39,432 nt of DNA from Trichomonas tenax. Taxonomy: Eukaryota; Parabasalia; Trichomonadida; Trichomonadidae. A model generated the notes under the pieces. The model had not been told where the DNA came from. It made no database searches and was given only the letters and a program-made list of their open reading frames with translations. Where the stretch lies: assembly GCA_023091735.1 (NCBI GenBank), contig JALKBU010000448.1:1-39432 (forward strand). Reading direction: 5' to 3'. How positions within the stretch are numbered: position 1 is the first letter of the stretch; the number at the start of each line of letters is the position of its first letter. Shown piece by piece: positions 27,147 through 34,907 of this stretch. The translations under genes were made by a program, and so were the position numbers.

Positions 27147-27962
27147 TGTTTATATAAAAATCTAATTTGAAATAAAGCGGTTGCAACTGTTTATCTCTCA
27201 ATTGCGACATTCAAATAACGAAAATGTAACAGTTGTGATGATATCGTTTTGGAGACCTTTCTCATATATAGTAACGATATAAGGATTAATTTTTTTGAAT
27301 AGTTTATGATATTATAATCTAGTGAAAGAAGGCGAGTACTCTCAAAAATTTATTATTTGTATTTTATTGAACCCAAATTATAAATTAAAGCATCAACAAT
27401 CACGACAGCACTATGAGATGATAAATACGACTTTACATGTAAAGTCATAAAGTCACAAATCTCCATTTTCATATTTTCCGACATTTAATAGCATTTATGA
27501 GGCTCTATCATTTGGAGAGCACATTAAATTTTTATAAGCTAACTGTGCAGATTCTTTTATTTAATGAATTAAAGCTTATTCAAAAAATTTTATAGAAAAT
27601 ATCAATTACAAAGCATATCCCATATAGTTCATCTGCATTAAAATTACTTTTGTTTAAGTGTTCTAAATAGTATACAGAGTGTGCTTTTTTGGGTAGTCCA
27701 AAATTTTGTCCAAACCACAAAAACTCCCACTCTGAGAATATACATAATTATATTTTCCCAAAAATTCATATTATAACAATTTTCCTATCATTTATATCGA
27801 AATCCCAATAATTTCTATAATTTGTTATTAAAATGTATTCTTTAATTAATAATCTAAATTCTTATTGCTATGATTTATGAATGGTTTTCTTATAATTTGT
27901 GAAAATAAAAAATATTTTTTATTTGTTATGAAAAATTAATATATTTTTTCTTCTAATAAATA
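27147..27962. other. Host-to-Maverick transition region
   Basis: About 800 bp without a gene, becoming very AT-rich towards the right. The left end of the Maverick should lie here. A candidate terminal structure is the inverted pair CAGAGTG at 27675-27681 and CACTCTG at 27728-27734. The true terminus cannot be fixed without the right-end inverted repeat. Confidence 0.4.
27952..27955 (+). promoter_or_regulatory. TCTA motif before the Maverick gene at 27963
   Basis: TTCTTCTAATAAATA precedes the ATG by seven bases after TCTA. The same layout occurs at 29676-29679 and 33291-33294, 9 and 6 bases before their ATGs. A TCTA core in AT-rich sequence is the known promoter motif of mavirus and of CroV late genes, relatives of Polintons. 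Seven or more other genes here lack it, so this is a weak call. Confidence 0.3.
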
Positions 27963-28277
27963 ATGAACTACTCAGAACAAGATATTCTTAATTTAACACA
28001 AGAACAATTTAATGAAATTTTCATTGGTGGAAATCCTAAAGTAGATGATGAAGAAAATGATAAATATAAATTATATACTATTTATAAAAATCTTTTGAAA
28101 ATTACCGGATGTGCTCATGAAAATATTTCTGAACTAAAATGTGCTAAGAAAAATAAAGTTATAACTATCTTAAATAATATCATATTAAAACTTAACGAAT
28201 GTGATTTGGTGTTACACGCTTGGTTTTTCCGGAAATTTACAACTATAATAAATAGCAAAATTATTAATCCCATTTAA
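27963..28277 (+). CDS. Maverick hypothetical protein, 104 aa
   Basis: First gene at the left of the element, ATG at 27963 after a TTCTAATAAATA leader. An acidic N-terminal half (EQDILNLTQEQFNEIF, DDEENDKYKL) is followed by a helical region with three cysteines. There is no membrane helix or catalytic motif. The frame is intact and the codon use matches the element. I do not recognise the family. Confidence 0.6.
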   Translation: MNYSEQDILNLTQEQFNEIFIGGNPKVDDEENDKYKLYTIYKNLLKITGCAHENISELKCAKKNKVITILNNIILKLNECDLVLHAWFFRKFTTIINSKIINPI

Positions 28278-28309
28278 TAAAAATAAAAATTTATTTTTGG
28301 ATCAATATT

Positions 28310-28597
28310 TTAATGTTTTAGTATAGAAGTAACCCAAGATCCAATATCTCTAACAATATCATTGGTATTTATTAGTGGTTTTCTATCACCATTATTATTC
28401 ACACCGAATTCAAATCCAACTTGTGGTAAATTTTCCTTAACTTTATTTCAAAATTGAGCACCAAATGAACTAGCTACAGGTTTAACAACATTATTTGTTA
28501 ACCAATTACACCCAGATTTAATTCCATCACAAGAATTAGAATATAACGCATTTCCATTAGCTGCCACAGAAGCTGGTGTACAATCAACAGTTAACAT
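28310..28597 (-). pseudogene. Maverick gene remnant, minus strand, possibly minor capsid-like
   Basis: A minus-strand frame from ATG 28597 to TAA 28310 has one in-frame TGA at 28448-28450. The C-terminal half reads convincingly as protein: NKVKENLPQVGFEFGVNNNG, RKPLINTNDIVRDIG, then SWVTSILKH. Upstream is GCNWLTNNVVKPVASSFGAQ. A glycine/alanine-rich amphipathic stretch of this kind is seen in minor (pVI-like) capsid proteins, a weak analogy. The upper part overlaps the plus-strand capsid frame in the phase where third positions pair with third positions, so one of the two readings there is a shadow. I trust 28310-28450 most. Confidence 0.4.
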
Positions 28598-29168
28598 GCC
28601 ATTTAATAACGTAACATATATTTCAGTAATGTTCCCTAAACATAATAACGATTATACTGTTTTTGAAAATCCTATTTATGATAATGTCCAATTAACAGTT
28701 AATGGTAGAAATATAACAGATCAAGTTATTTCAACACTTGGCGAAAAATTTTTACAGTATCAGTTAGTCGCATCAGATTTTTCAAGCGGTTTGAGATGTA
28801 CTAAAGAATATGAAGATTCACTAACAATGGTTAAAAGTGAATCTAGCAAAGGTACTAAATATGCTAATCCGTTAAGTGATGCTAGTAGTTTTATGCTGAA
28901 TTTCCAATGTGAAAGATCTAATGCAGGTTATACATTTGATGGTTTCGATAGTGATGGTCAAAATGTTTCCATACAATTTAGAGGATAACCAATTTATTCA
29001 GGTGATAACCATACATATTATAAAGCTATTGATGATTATTCTCCACAAATTATAACTAAACCACCACCACCACAAATATGGTTATGTCGTGATACATATT
29101 TCGTAGCTAGTCCTGGAATACTTCAATATATTAAGACCGGTAGTCCACAAGGTTCACAAGCCCCATAA
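28458..29168 (+). pseudogene. Major capsid protein gene, truncated and interrupted
   Basis: Reading from just after a TGA at 28455 to TAA 29166-29168, with an internal TAA at 28986-28988. The segment from about 28570 reads TVNMPFNNVTYISVMFPKHN, then TVFENPIYDNVQLTVNGRN, FLQYQLVASDF and CTKEYEDS, then SFMLNFQCERSN; after the stop PIYSGDNHTYY and PPPPQIWLCRDTYFV follow in the same frame. This order matches the second jelly roll of Polinton/adenovirus-like double-jelly-roll capsid proteins as I know the family. About 236 residues remain where 500 or more are expected, so the first jelly roll is missing. The longest intact piece starts at the internal ATG 28596. No particle could be built from this copy unless the stop is bypassed. 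Confidence 0.6.
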
Positions 29169-29208
29169 ATATTTTAGACAATATATAATTTTTATTTTTA
29201 TTAAAATA

Positions 29209-29586
29209 TTTGACGAAATTAATTACCAAGAACCAACCAAAACATATTTATGGTATTACAAACCAGATAGAACTCCAGTTGATGAAGTTACGATAAATTT
29301 ACCACCGGAATTTACGGCAAGCAAAAATCGTAAATATATAATTGTGGAAGATATTAAAGTAGTAGGTTCGAAATATTGGCCGGATACTGTAGCACATGCT
29401 GATTTTGTAGAACGTGATAAATATTTTGATTCTGCTATATGTTTCTGTAATGGTTCTGAAGCTAGACACTTATCAAAATATGAGATAATTAGACCATTAA
29501 GAAATTTCAAATTATGGTTCACAAATCCATTCGGTAATAAAGAAACAAATGTAACGGCAGTAGTTGCTAGATTTTTATTAGGTTAA
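29209..29586 (+). pseudogene. Capsid-like (possibly penton/minor capsid) fragment without a start codon
   Basis: Open frame ending at TAA 29584-29586 that extends left past 29209 without any in-frame ATG; the first usable codon is GTG at 29344. It encodes DEINYQEPTKTYLWYYKPD, VTINLPPEFTA, then VVGSKYWPDTVAHADFVERD and FKLWFTNPFG to a terminal VVARFLLG. Beta-rich composition and position just after the capsid gene suggest the penton-type minor capsid protein, which usually neighbours it. This is inference from context. Loss of the 5' end makes it a probable pseudogene. Confidence 0.4.
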
Positions 29587-29614
29587 ACATTTAAAACAAT
29601 ATTTTAATGTTTAA

Positions 29615-29653
29615 CGCGTGGTCAATGGCCGCAGCCCATCTATGATAGTTCCG
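29615..29653 (+). repeat. Double-hairpin repeat, worn copy E
   Basis: GCGTGGTCAATGGCCGC is followed by AG and CCCATCTATGATAGTTCC. The order GCG, CGCAG, CCCA and TCC matches the family at 29873, 33867, 35207, 35523 and 37994, but the second stem is weak. Confidence 0.45.
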
Positions 29654-29688
29654 CAAATATTATTCGTGTTTTATTTCTAATAAATTTT

Positions 29689-29907
29689 ATGAGTGGACTT
29701 CCAACATTTAATATCTTACAATTACAACAGGAAATAGCTAATAGTCAAATTACATTTGAAAAAATAAATGAAATAATTCAGAAAATTATTACAGAAAAAA
29801 TTCAGGATATAAATACAATATTGTTAAATCATTATGATGCTATAAAAATAATAGCTGAAAAAATTGGGATGCGCGAATATAATTCGCAGCCCAACATACG
29901 TGAATAA
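29689..29907 (+). CDS. Maverick small coiled-coil protein, 72 aa, ending in a double-hairpin repeat
   Basis: ATG at 29689, preceded by TTTCTAATAAATTTT. Residues about 8-62 are I/L/Q/E-rich and helical (LQLQQEIANSQ, EKINEIIQKIITEKI), like a short coiled coil. The last residues, MREYNSQPNIRE, come from the double-hairpin repeat starting at 29873, and the stop codon is supplied by the second, nested repeat. A continuation (VGPTIDEKK and stop) lies after the nested repeat, so the original protein was probably longer. Similar ends occur in the gene at 34908. Function unknown. Confidence 0.6.
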   Translation: MSGLPTFNILQLQQEIANSQITFEKINEIIQKIITEKIQDINTILLNHYDAIKIIAEKIGMREYNSQPNIRE

Positions 29908-29950
29908 TATTCGCAGTTCGATATTAAAATATCGACCATAATGTTGGTCC
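29873..29950 (+). repeat. Double-hairpin repeats A1 and A2, one nested in the other
   Basis: A1: GCGAAT/ATTCGC stem (29873-29878 with 29882-29887, loop ATA), AG, then CCAACAT at 29891-29897 pairing with ATGTTGG at 29941-29947 and TCC. A2 lies inside the second stem's loop: CGTGAATAATATTCGC (29899-29914), AG, then CGATATT/AATATCG (29919-29925 with 29928-29934). CATA stands on both sides of A2 (29895-29898 and 29937-29940), like a short target duplication. Confidence 0.75.
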
Positions 29951-29979
29951 TACAATTGATGAAAAGAAATAAATGAAAA

Positions 29980-30708
29980 TTATACTGGTGCAGATATTTC
30001 TGATATTGGTTGTGTATATAGATCTGTAACTAATTGTACAATATGATTGTTATAATTATAATTAATATAATTATATTTTTCAAATTTTTCAGAAACAGGA
30101 CTATCCTCAATACCATAAGTAGCATTACTAATAACATGAATTGTCGGATTGTTTGTGTAATAAATCACAGACTGTTCTTTATCAATTTGTATTTCAATTT
30201 GTGGCTTAATATAAACATCACCATCATTTACATATTGACTAAATCTAATTTTAAATTTTAAGTCATTATAATCTGGTGATCCTACGGTTAAACTTTTATC
30301 ATGAATTTTTGTACATGTATATTTAATTATTATTTCACTACTATATATAATTTCTAAATAATAAGACGTTTCATAAATAAATTTTGGATTATATTCATAA
30401 AACTTTATAAAAATTTTACTAACAGTTATTACTGGATTATTTCTATTAAATTTTATTTTTAATGTATTATTTTTATAATTCCAATCATTAATATATAATT
30501 CACTATATATAGGTGATATTTGTGCCGGTATACTATTTCTAACATTACTTATTTCATTATCTACAAAAATTTCAGTTGTAAAATTATCTGATAATATATT
30601 TGGTAATGAACCATCTTTATCCATTTCAGTAATTTCGTTAATTATTTGTGTTTTTGTTATTGAAGATTTTTTCACAGTATTTATTTCATTAATTATTTTT
30701 GCTAACAT
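29980..30708 (-). CDS. Maverick hypothetical protein, 242 aa, possibly structural
   Basis: ATG at 30708 after TTTTTATTTTTTAATAA. The N-terminal 50 residues are helical (LAKIINEINTVKKSS, KTQIINEITEMDKDG); the rest is beta-like with alternating hydrophobic and polar residues and many Y, I and N (YLEIIYSSEIIIKY, DVYIKPQIEIQID). A helical start and a long beta-rich body are common in virus fibre or spike proteins, but no family is recognised. The frame is intact. It lies downstream of the long broken gene on the same strand, 38 bp after it, and may share its transcript. Confidence 0.6.
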   Translation of the reverse strand: MLAKIINEINTVKKSSITKTQIINEITEMDKDGSLPNILSDNFTTEIFVDNEISNVRNSIPAQISPIYSELYINDWNYKNNTLKIKFNRNNPVITVSKIFIKFYEYNPKFIYETSYYLEIIYSSEIIIKYTCTKIHDKSLTVGSPDYNDLKFKIRFSQYVNDGDVYIKPQIEIQIDKEQSVIYYTNNPTIHVISNATYGIEDSPVSEKFEKYNYINYNYNNHIVQLVTDLYTQPISEISAPV

Positions 30709-30745
30709 TTATTAAAAAATAAAAATTATAATTGGATTAATATAT

Positions 30746-32161
30746 TTAGTACTGATTAATATCTTCTGCGTTAGGATTATTTGAAACATCTGTCATATCA
30801 TTTGGTAACTTTATTGGTGATATCTGTGAAATTGTTTGTGGATCTACTAATTTCTGGTCTTGACTGGAAACATTTACAAAAGGATTAATACCATTATCAT
30901 TTTGGAAATTAATTAATTAAACTTAAAGTAATTAATATTATCTTCAAATACTTCCTTCATCCTTGCCTTAAAGTAAATTTTCTGAGAAACTTGAGCAATT
31001 TCTTTAGCCTTAGACATAAGATCAATAAAGCATCCATAATTCTTATTATGCCTATCTTTAAGTGTTTCTAACATTACTGTAGCATTTTCTTCATTTGAAA
31101 GATATTTGTAAAATTCTTTATTGTTCTTATTTTCTGGACCAATTAACATAACAATAGTATCATCCAAATCCGAACCATCCCAATTAAGTTCATCTTTCTT
31201 CATATGTGATACGATTGCTTGTAAGTTAATTCTATCAGCATGTAACGCTTTACCATCTTCTTTTAAAACTTGCGTTCTCATAAATTCCCAAAGTAATTCA
31301 GGATTTGCCTTTATTCTACGTTTATATTCATAATATCCTAAACCACCAACTTGTTTACCTAATAACCAAAAGTGAACTCTTTCAATCATTCTACAATACA
31401 ATGCTCTGTAAATAACCATTGGAGAAACAATCTTATTATATACCTTATTACAATTATATCCAGCATTTTCTCCTAATAAATGTTGTATTCCACCCATTTC
31501 TCAATATTGTTTAATTAATGGCGCAATAAGTTTACAAAATACACTAAACACAGACACCTTGGACTTTGGTTTGAAGTTAAGCTTATAACCAGCTTTTTCA
31601 ATATTTTGAGCAGTTTTTGTCGGTGTATATATAGCATTTGTCCATGGATTTGGATCATTCGTTTTTGTGAATAGTGATTTCTTATAATCATTTAGTGTGA
31701 CCTTCTTAGTGCTGCTGGTGATGGATTATCTGTATAATACTGATTATATAAACCATATTCAGAAGGTTTTAACTTATATCCATTCATAATAATTGGTTTA
31801 CCAGATTTATTATAAACAACAATATCATCAATACCATCTTTATTTACATCTGAATAATCAACTCTGTAACCTTTTTTCTCAGCCCATTTACCAACAGTAG
31901 CTTTCGATGATGCTACCGGAACCTTTTGAAGTTCATTTTATGGTTAAGAATTAAATTAATCATAGTATTATATAAATCATTTGAATATACTGTATATCCT
32001 CGGCCAGAAGGTTGTTCATCAATATCTTCAGGAATTTGATCTCTGTATTTTTCTAAAACGGGATCACCTCTAAGTTTTGGTCTAGGAGTTCTATCCACAG
32101 ACATCCACTGAATATTATCTGTTGTATTTTTCTTACGATAGTTCCATTTTTGAGGAATCAT
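30746..32161 (-). pseudogene. Long Maverick gene broken by three frameshifts and a TGA
   Basis: From ATG 32161 the reading gives MIPQKWNYRKK to about 31935. A frameshift leads to ELQKVPVASSKATVGKWAEK and DYSDVNKDGIDDIVVYN (about 31915-31705). Another leads to KKVTLNDYKKSLFTK and GYKLNFKPKSKVSVFS, which meets TGA at 31501-31503, and in the same frame the 194-residue piece from ATG 31497 (GGIQHLLGENAGYN) follows to 30913. A last shift gives NGINPFVNVSSQDQ to TAA 30746-30748. The pieces are contiguous and total about 470 residues, so one gene is assumed. DVNKDGIDD resembles a calcium-binding loop (DxNxDGxxD). Possibly a minor structural protein; not recognised. The 31497-30913 piece alone could be expressed. 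Confidence 0.55.
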
Positions 32162-32267
32162 TTTAATAAAGATAAAAAATCATAATTATAGTAAATATTT
32201 ATAAAATATATGACTGCGATAAAAATAAAATTTTAAATCGTGTATATAAATTTCGTAATGATTTCAA

Positions 32268-32316
32268 CCAACATTTTTAAAAAATAATGTTGGATTCGAT
32301 AAATCCTATTTGTCGC
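32268..32316 (-). repeat. Double-hairpin repeat, worn copy G1
   Basis: CCAACATT (32268-32275) pairs perfectly with AATGTTGG (32286-32293); the first stem, GCGAC near 32316 with a short TCG partner at 32296-32298, is degraded. It lies downstream of the ATPase gene. Confidence 0.5.
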
Positions 32317-32334
32317 AAAATTAATAATTGCTGG

Positions 32335-32384
32335 GGTCAATCTTTTATAGGTTGAACTGCGATATTAAATTATTTTAACATCGC
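32335..32384 (-). repeat. Double-hairpin repeat G2 overlapping the ATPase stop codon
   Basis: GCGATATTAAA (32359-32369) and TTTAACATCGC (32374-32384) form an 11-bp stem; the single mismatch is a G-U wobble when read as minus-strand RNA. Then AG and GTTCAA against TTGACC (five of six pairs). The ATPase TAA at 32365-32367 lies inside the first stem, and the last codons (IRDVKII) are repeat-encoded. Confidence 0.6.
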
Positions 32385-33210
32385 GTATATTTGCGTCGAT
32401 ATATAATTTATCATGTTCTCTGAGAGATTTATATTTGTCATATATTTCATTAATAGTTTCATACATGTTTAATTGGTATAACATATATTGTAATTGTTGT
32501 CTGGAATATCCTGAGAAAATAAATATCGTGGATAAATTTGATTTAAGATTTGTTGATAATGCTTTCCAAAAATGTATTAATACGAAAAATGAAAATTGTA
32601 TATGATGGCATTTGGTCATAAGATCATTAAATATAGATGTTTGATCAGAAATTGCGTTAGTATTTGTAGCATCTTTTAAAATTACAACTGTATGGAAATA
32701 ATCTAAATCAAAATTACTAATGAATAATTTCTCAAATATTTCATTAGCAATATTATCCCGAACTTTTTGTTCTAAATGATTTTCTTTAATTTGATTGTAG
32801 AAACTCTTATATTTAATTATTTCCTTAATAAGTTTCGGAGCATCTTTATACGATACATATATCACATAAGTTTCTATCAGGTTAGCACATCTGTCAAAAG
32901 TTTCATCATTAGCTTCACCATCTTTATTTACGTATATTATTAGATGTGTTTCTCTGGAATGTCTTGATAATTTAATAATTTCTTTAGTCATAGTGAATGT
33001 TTTACCAGTACGTTGTCTACCAACAAATACATTAACAGAATTCAGATCAATATTTGTTCCAGGTATTTTCTCTAAATTTTCTTTTGATGTTCTATCCATA
33101 AGTCCTAATTCCATTTCTTCAGATAACCAATCAGAATCTTCAGATTGGTTGTATTGCGAATTACATTTGCCATTAACATAATCATCGTTATCCATATCAG
33201 AATAATCCAT
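32365..33210 (-). CDS. ATP: Genome-packaging ATPase (FtsK/A32-like), Maverick ATP
   Basis: 281 residues from ATG 33210; the frame is open further up but only to a TTG. Walker A is GRQRTGKT at residues 64-71, in the context VNVFVGRQRTGKTFTMTKEI. A Walker B-like strand is TVVILKDAT at about 174-182, with aspartate at the usual place but lysine before it instead of the DD or DE of many relatives. The size fits A32/Polinton packaging ATPases. By family knowledge it pumps element DNA into capsids. It is intact although the capsid genes beside it are broken. It is transcribed away from the integrase; their starts are 90 bp apart. The C-terminus ends inside a double-hairpin repeat. Confidence 0.85.
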   Translation of the reverse strand: MDYSDMDNDDYVNGKCNSQYNQSEDSDWLSEEMELGLMDRTSKENLEKIPGTNIDLNSVNVFVGRQRTGKTFTMTKEIIKLSRHSRETHLIIYVNKDGEANDETFDRCANLIETYVIYVSYKDAPKLIKEIIKYKSFYNQIKENHLEQKVRDNIANEIFEKLFISNFDLDYFHTVVILKDATNTNAISDQTSIFNDLMTKCHHIQFSFFVLIHFWKALSTNLKSNLSTIFIFSGYSRQQLQYMLYQLNMYETINEIYDKYKSLREHDKLYIDANIRDVKII

Positions 33211-33300
33211 GGTTTTATTTAAAATAAAATATTTCAAACTAATTTAAAATATACAATAAAGAAAAAAATTTATGAATTTACTCAAGAATTTCTAAAAGAT
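33211..33300. promoter_or_regulatory. Divergent promoter region between ATPase and integrase
   Basis: Ninety AT-rich bases separate the two start codons and must hold both promoters. TTTCTAAAAGAT precedes the integrase ATG. The integrase frame is also open leftwards from its ATG (KKKIYEFTQEFLKD) but without another start codon, so an older, longer N-terminus is possible. Confidence 0.5.
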
Positions 33301-34860
33301 ATGTATACCGCATATGATTGTTATAGATATGGTGTTGGTGAAATTACAGAACAATTAGCTGATAAATTAAATTATTGGCATTCTGAAAATAATTCCCTAA
33401 CATATGACATTAGATTATTTCAAACATTATATCCGATGAAAAATTGGAATATTTTTAGCGATTATTACTATAAATTATCTCAAATAATTTCCAATAAGAA
33501 TTCTCTGAAAGAATATTATGTAATGTTTGTGGATGTGTATCAGCATATAATTTATTTCGTATATCAGATATCTATTGACGAAAACTTCGAGAACAAAATT
33601 ATCAGAAGGAAAATATTTGATATTCGTATGAAAAATTTTGTGATAGATGTTGTGCTATATAATAAGACGAGATATAAAGCAAAAAATACTTTAGAAAAAG
33701 CATTAAAAGCATATGTTCCAAAACATATCAACTTTACTGATTCAAAAGGTATTTTATGGAATTATTATGATATATATGATATAGTAAATCCTGATAAAAA
33801 TATCAAAGAAGAAAATATAGAAATAATGACAGAAAAACAGCAACAAAAATGTTTAGAACAAATTAAGCGCAACGATTCTGAAATTATCGCAGACCAATAT
33901 AATAAATATATTGGTCCTACAAATAATACTCAAACATTTAAAAAATTACCTTGGGAAACATTTAATAAGTTAAAAAGTTATGCTCATCGTAATAATATTG
34001 ATGATAAAACATTCAATAATATGTGGATGGATATAAAACCTGTAAGTTTTGATTTAAAAGGTAACAGAAAATATTTTATGAATATAGTTGGGTCAAAGAA
34101 TACCGTAATTATTGATTATTTTAGTTCTGGAGATAATGTATGGTTATTTGTTGTTGAAATGAATACCAGAAAATTATATGCTGTATTGTCACCAAAAATA
34201 AAATCAGATGATGGTTCCTGGCAATATCCTCATAATACACAAATTAATCATAATTTCAAATATGTTATTTCGTCATTAATATCTCTAATGGATAAAGGAT
34301 TGTTTATCAAAAATATATTATGTGACCAAGAACCATCATTTATTTCTAAACAATTTCAAAATTGGTGTTTAGCAAATGATATCACAATTAGATATTATGA
34401 AAAATATAATGTTAATAATATCGATGATTCGCTCCAGGAAAATACATGTGGTAATTATACCACATTAGCAATTTTGGATAGGATATGTAGAACAATGAAT
34501 TATAATATGGGATATGGTACAGATATTACACCAGAACGTATGAATTATTTAGTTAATGAATACAATAATTCACCTAATGTAACATTCTCTAGATTTTTCA
34601 AAAGATTAGTTTCACCAAATGAAGTTAATGAAGATATGGAACGTAAATATTGTTTGGAAATGGCTAAAGAAAATTTCATCACTAATTCATTACCTAAATA
34701 TGATGTTATTGGTAAAATTGTAGATATTTATAACGCAGCGCTTTCCATGGATAAAATCAAACCAAAAACATTGGGAATATTTAAAGTTATTAATCGTGAA
34801 GGTAATTTATTTATTTGTGAATCTCTAAAGAATTCTAAAATTATTAAAGTACCACGATGA
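33301..34860 (+). CDS. INT: Retroviral-like integrase (DDE/D), Maverick INT
   Basis: 519 residues. The catalytic core runs about 245-430. VIIDYFSSGDNVWLFVVEMN supplies the first acidic residue, D272. NILCDQEPSFISKQFQNWCL supplies the second, D342. The third is D393 in LAILDRICRTM, aligning with the IERFxRTL motif of relatives, although E380 is a spacing alternative. The C-terminus (DVIGKIVDIYNAA, GIFKVINREGNLF) resembles the SH3-like DNA-binding domain of integrases. The N-terminal 240 residues are unassigned. By family knowledge it inserts the element, making target duplications. A double-hairpin repeat is embedded in frame at residues about 189-206 (RNDSEIIADQYNKYIGP), outside the catalytic core. 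The frame is intact. Confidence 0.88.
   Translation: MYTAYDCYRYGVGEITEQLADKLNYWHSENNSLTYDIRLFQTLYPMKNWNIFSDYYYKLSQIISNKNSLKEYYVMFVDVYQHIIYFVYQISIDENFENKIIRRKIFDIRMKNFVIDVVLYNKTRYKAKNTLEKALKAYVPKHINFTDSKGILWNYYDIYDIVNPDKNIKEENIEIMTEKQQQKCLEQIKRNDSEIIADQYNKYIGPTNNTQTFKKLPWETFNKLKSYAHRNNIDDKTFNNMWMDIKPVSFDLKGNRKYFMNIVGSKNTVIIDYFSSGDNVWLFVVEMNTRKLYAVLSPKIKSDDGSWQYPHNTQINHNFKYVISSLISLMDKGLFIKNILCDQEPSFISKQFQNWCLANDITIRYYEKYNVNNIDDSLQENTCGNYTTLAILDRICRTMNYNMGYGTDITPERMNYLVNEYNNSPNVTFSRFFKRLVSPNEVNEDMERKYCLEMAKENFITNSLPKYDVIGKIVDIYNAALSMDKIKPKTLGIFKVINREGNLFICESLKNSKIIKVPR
33867..33917 (+). repeat. Double-hairpin repeat B, inside the integrase gene
   Basis: GCGC start, CGAT at 33873-33876 pairing with ATCG at 33886-33889, CGCAGA, then CCAATATA (33894-33901) pairing perfectly with TATATTGG (33907-33914) and TCC. 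Same orientation as the gene and in frame with it. Confidence 0.7.
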
Positions 34861-34907
34861 ATGATAAAAATAATTTATTAATGTTTTAAAATATTTATTT
34901 ATTATAA

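Noticed and set aside
28458..28597. Treating both the plus and minus readings as real overlapping genes
   Set aside because: The frames pair third position with third position, so one is expected to look open by chance; the two genes more likely just abut.
31501..31503. TGA read as tryptophan in the element
   Set aside because: Other breaks in the same genes are TAA stops and frameshifts, so ordinary decay explains it; trichomonads use the standard code.
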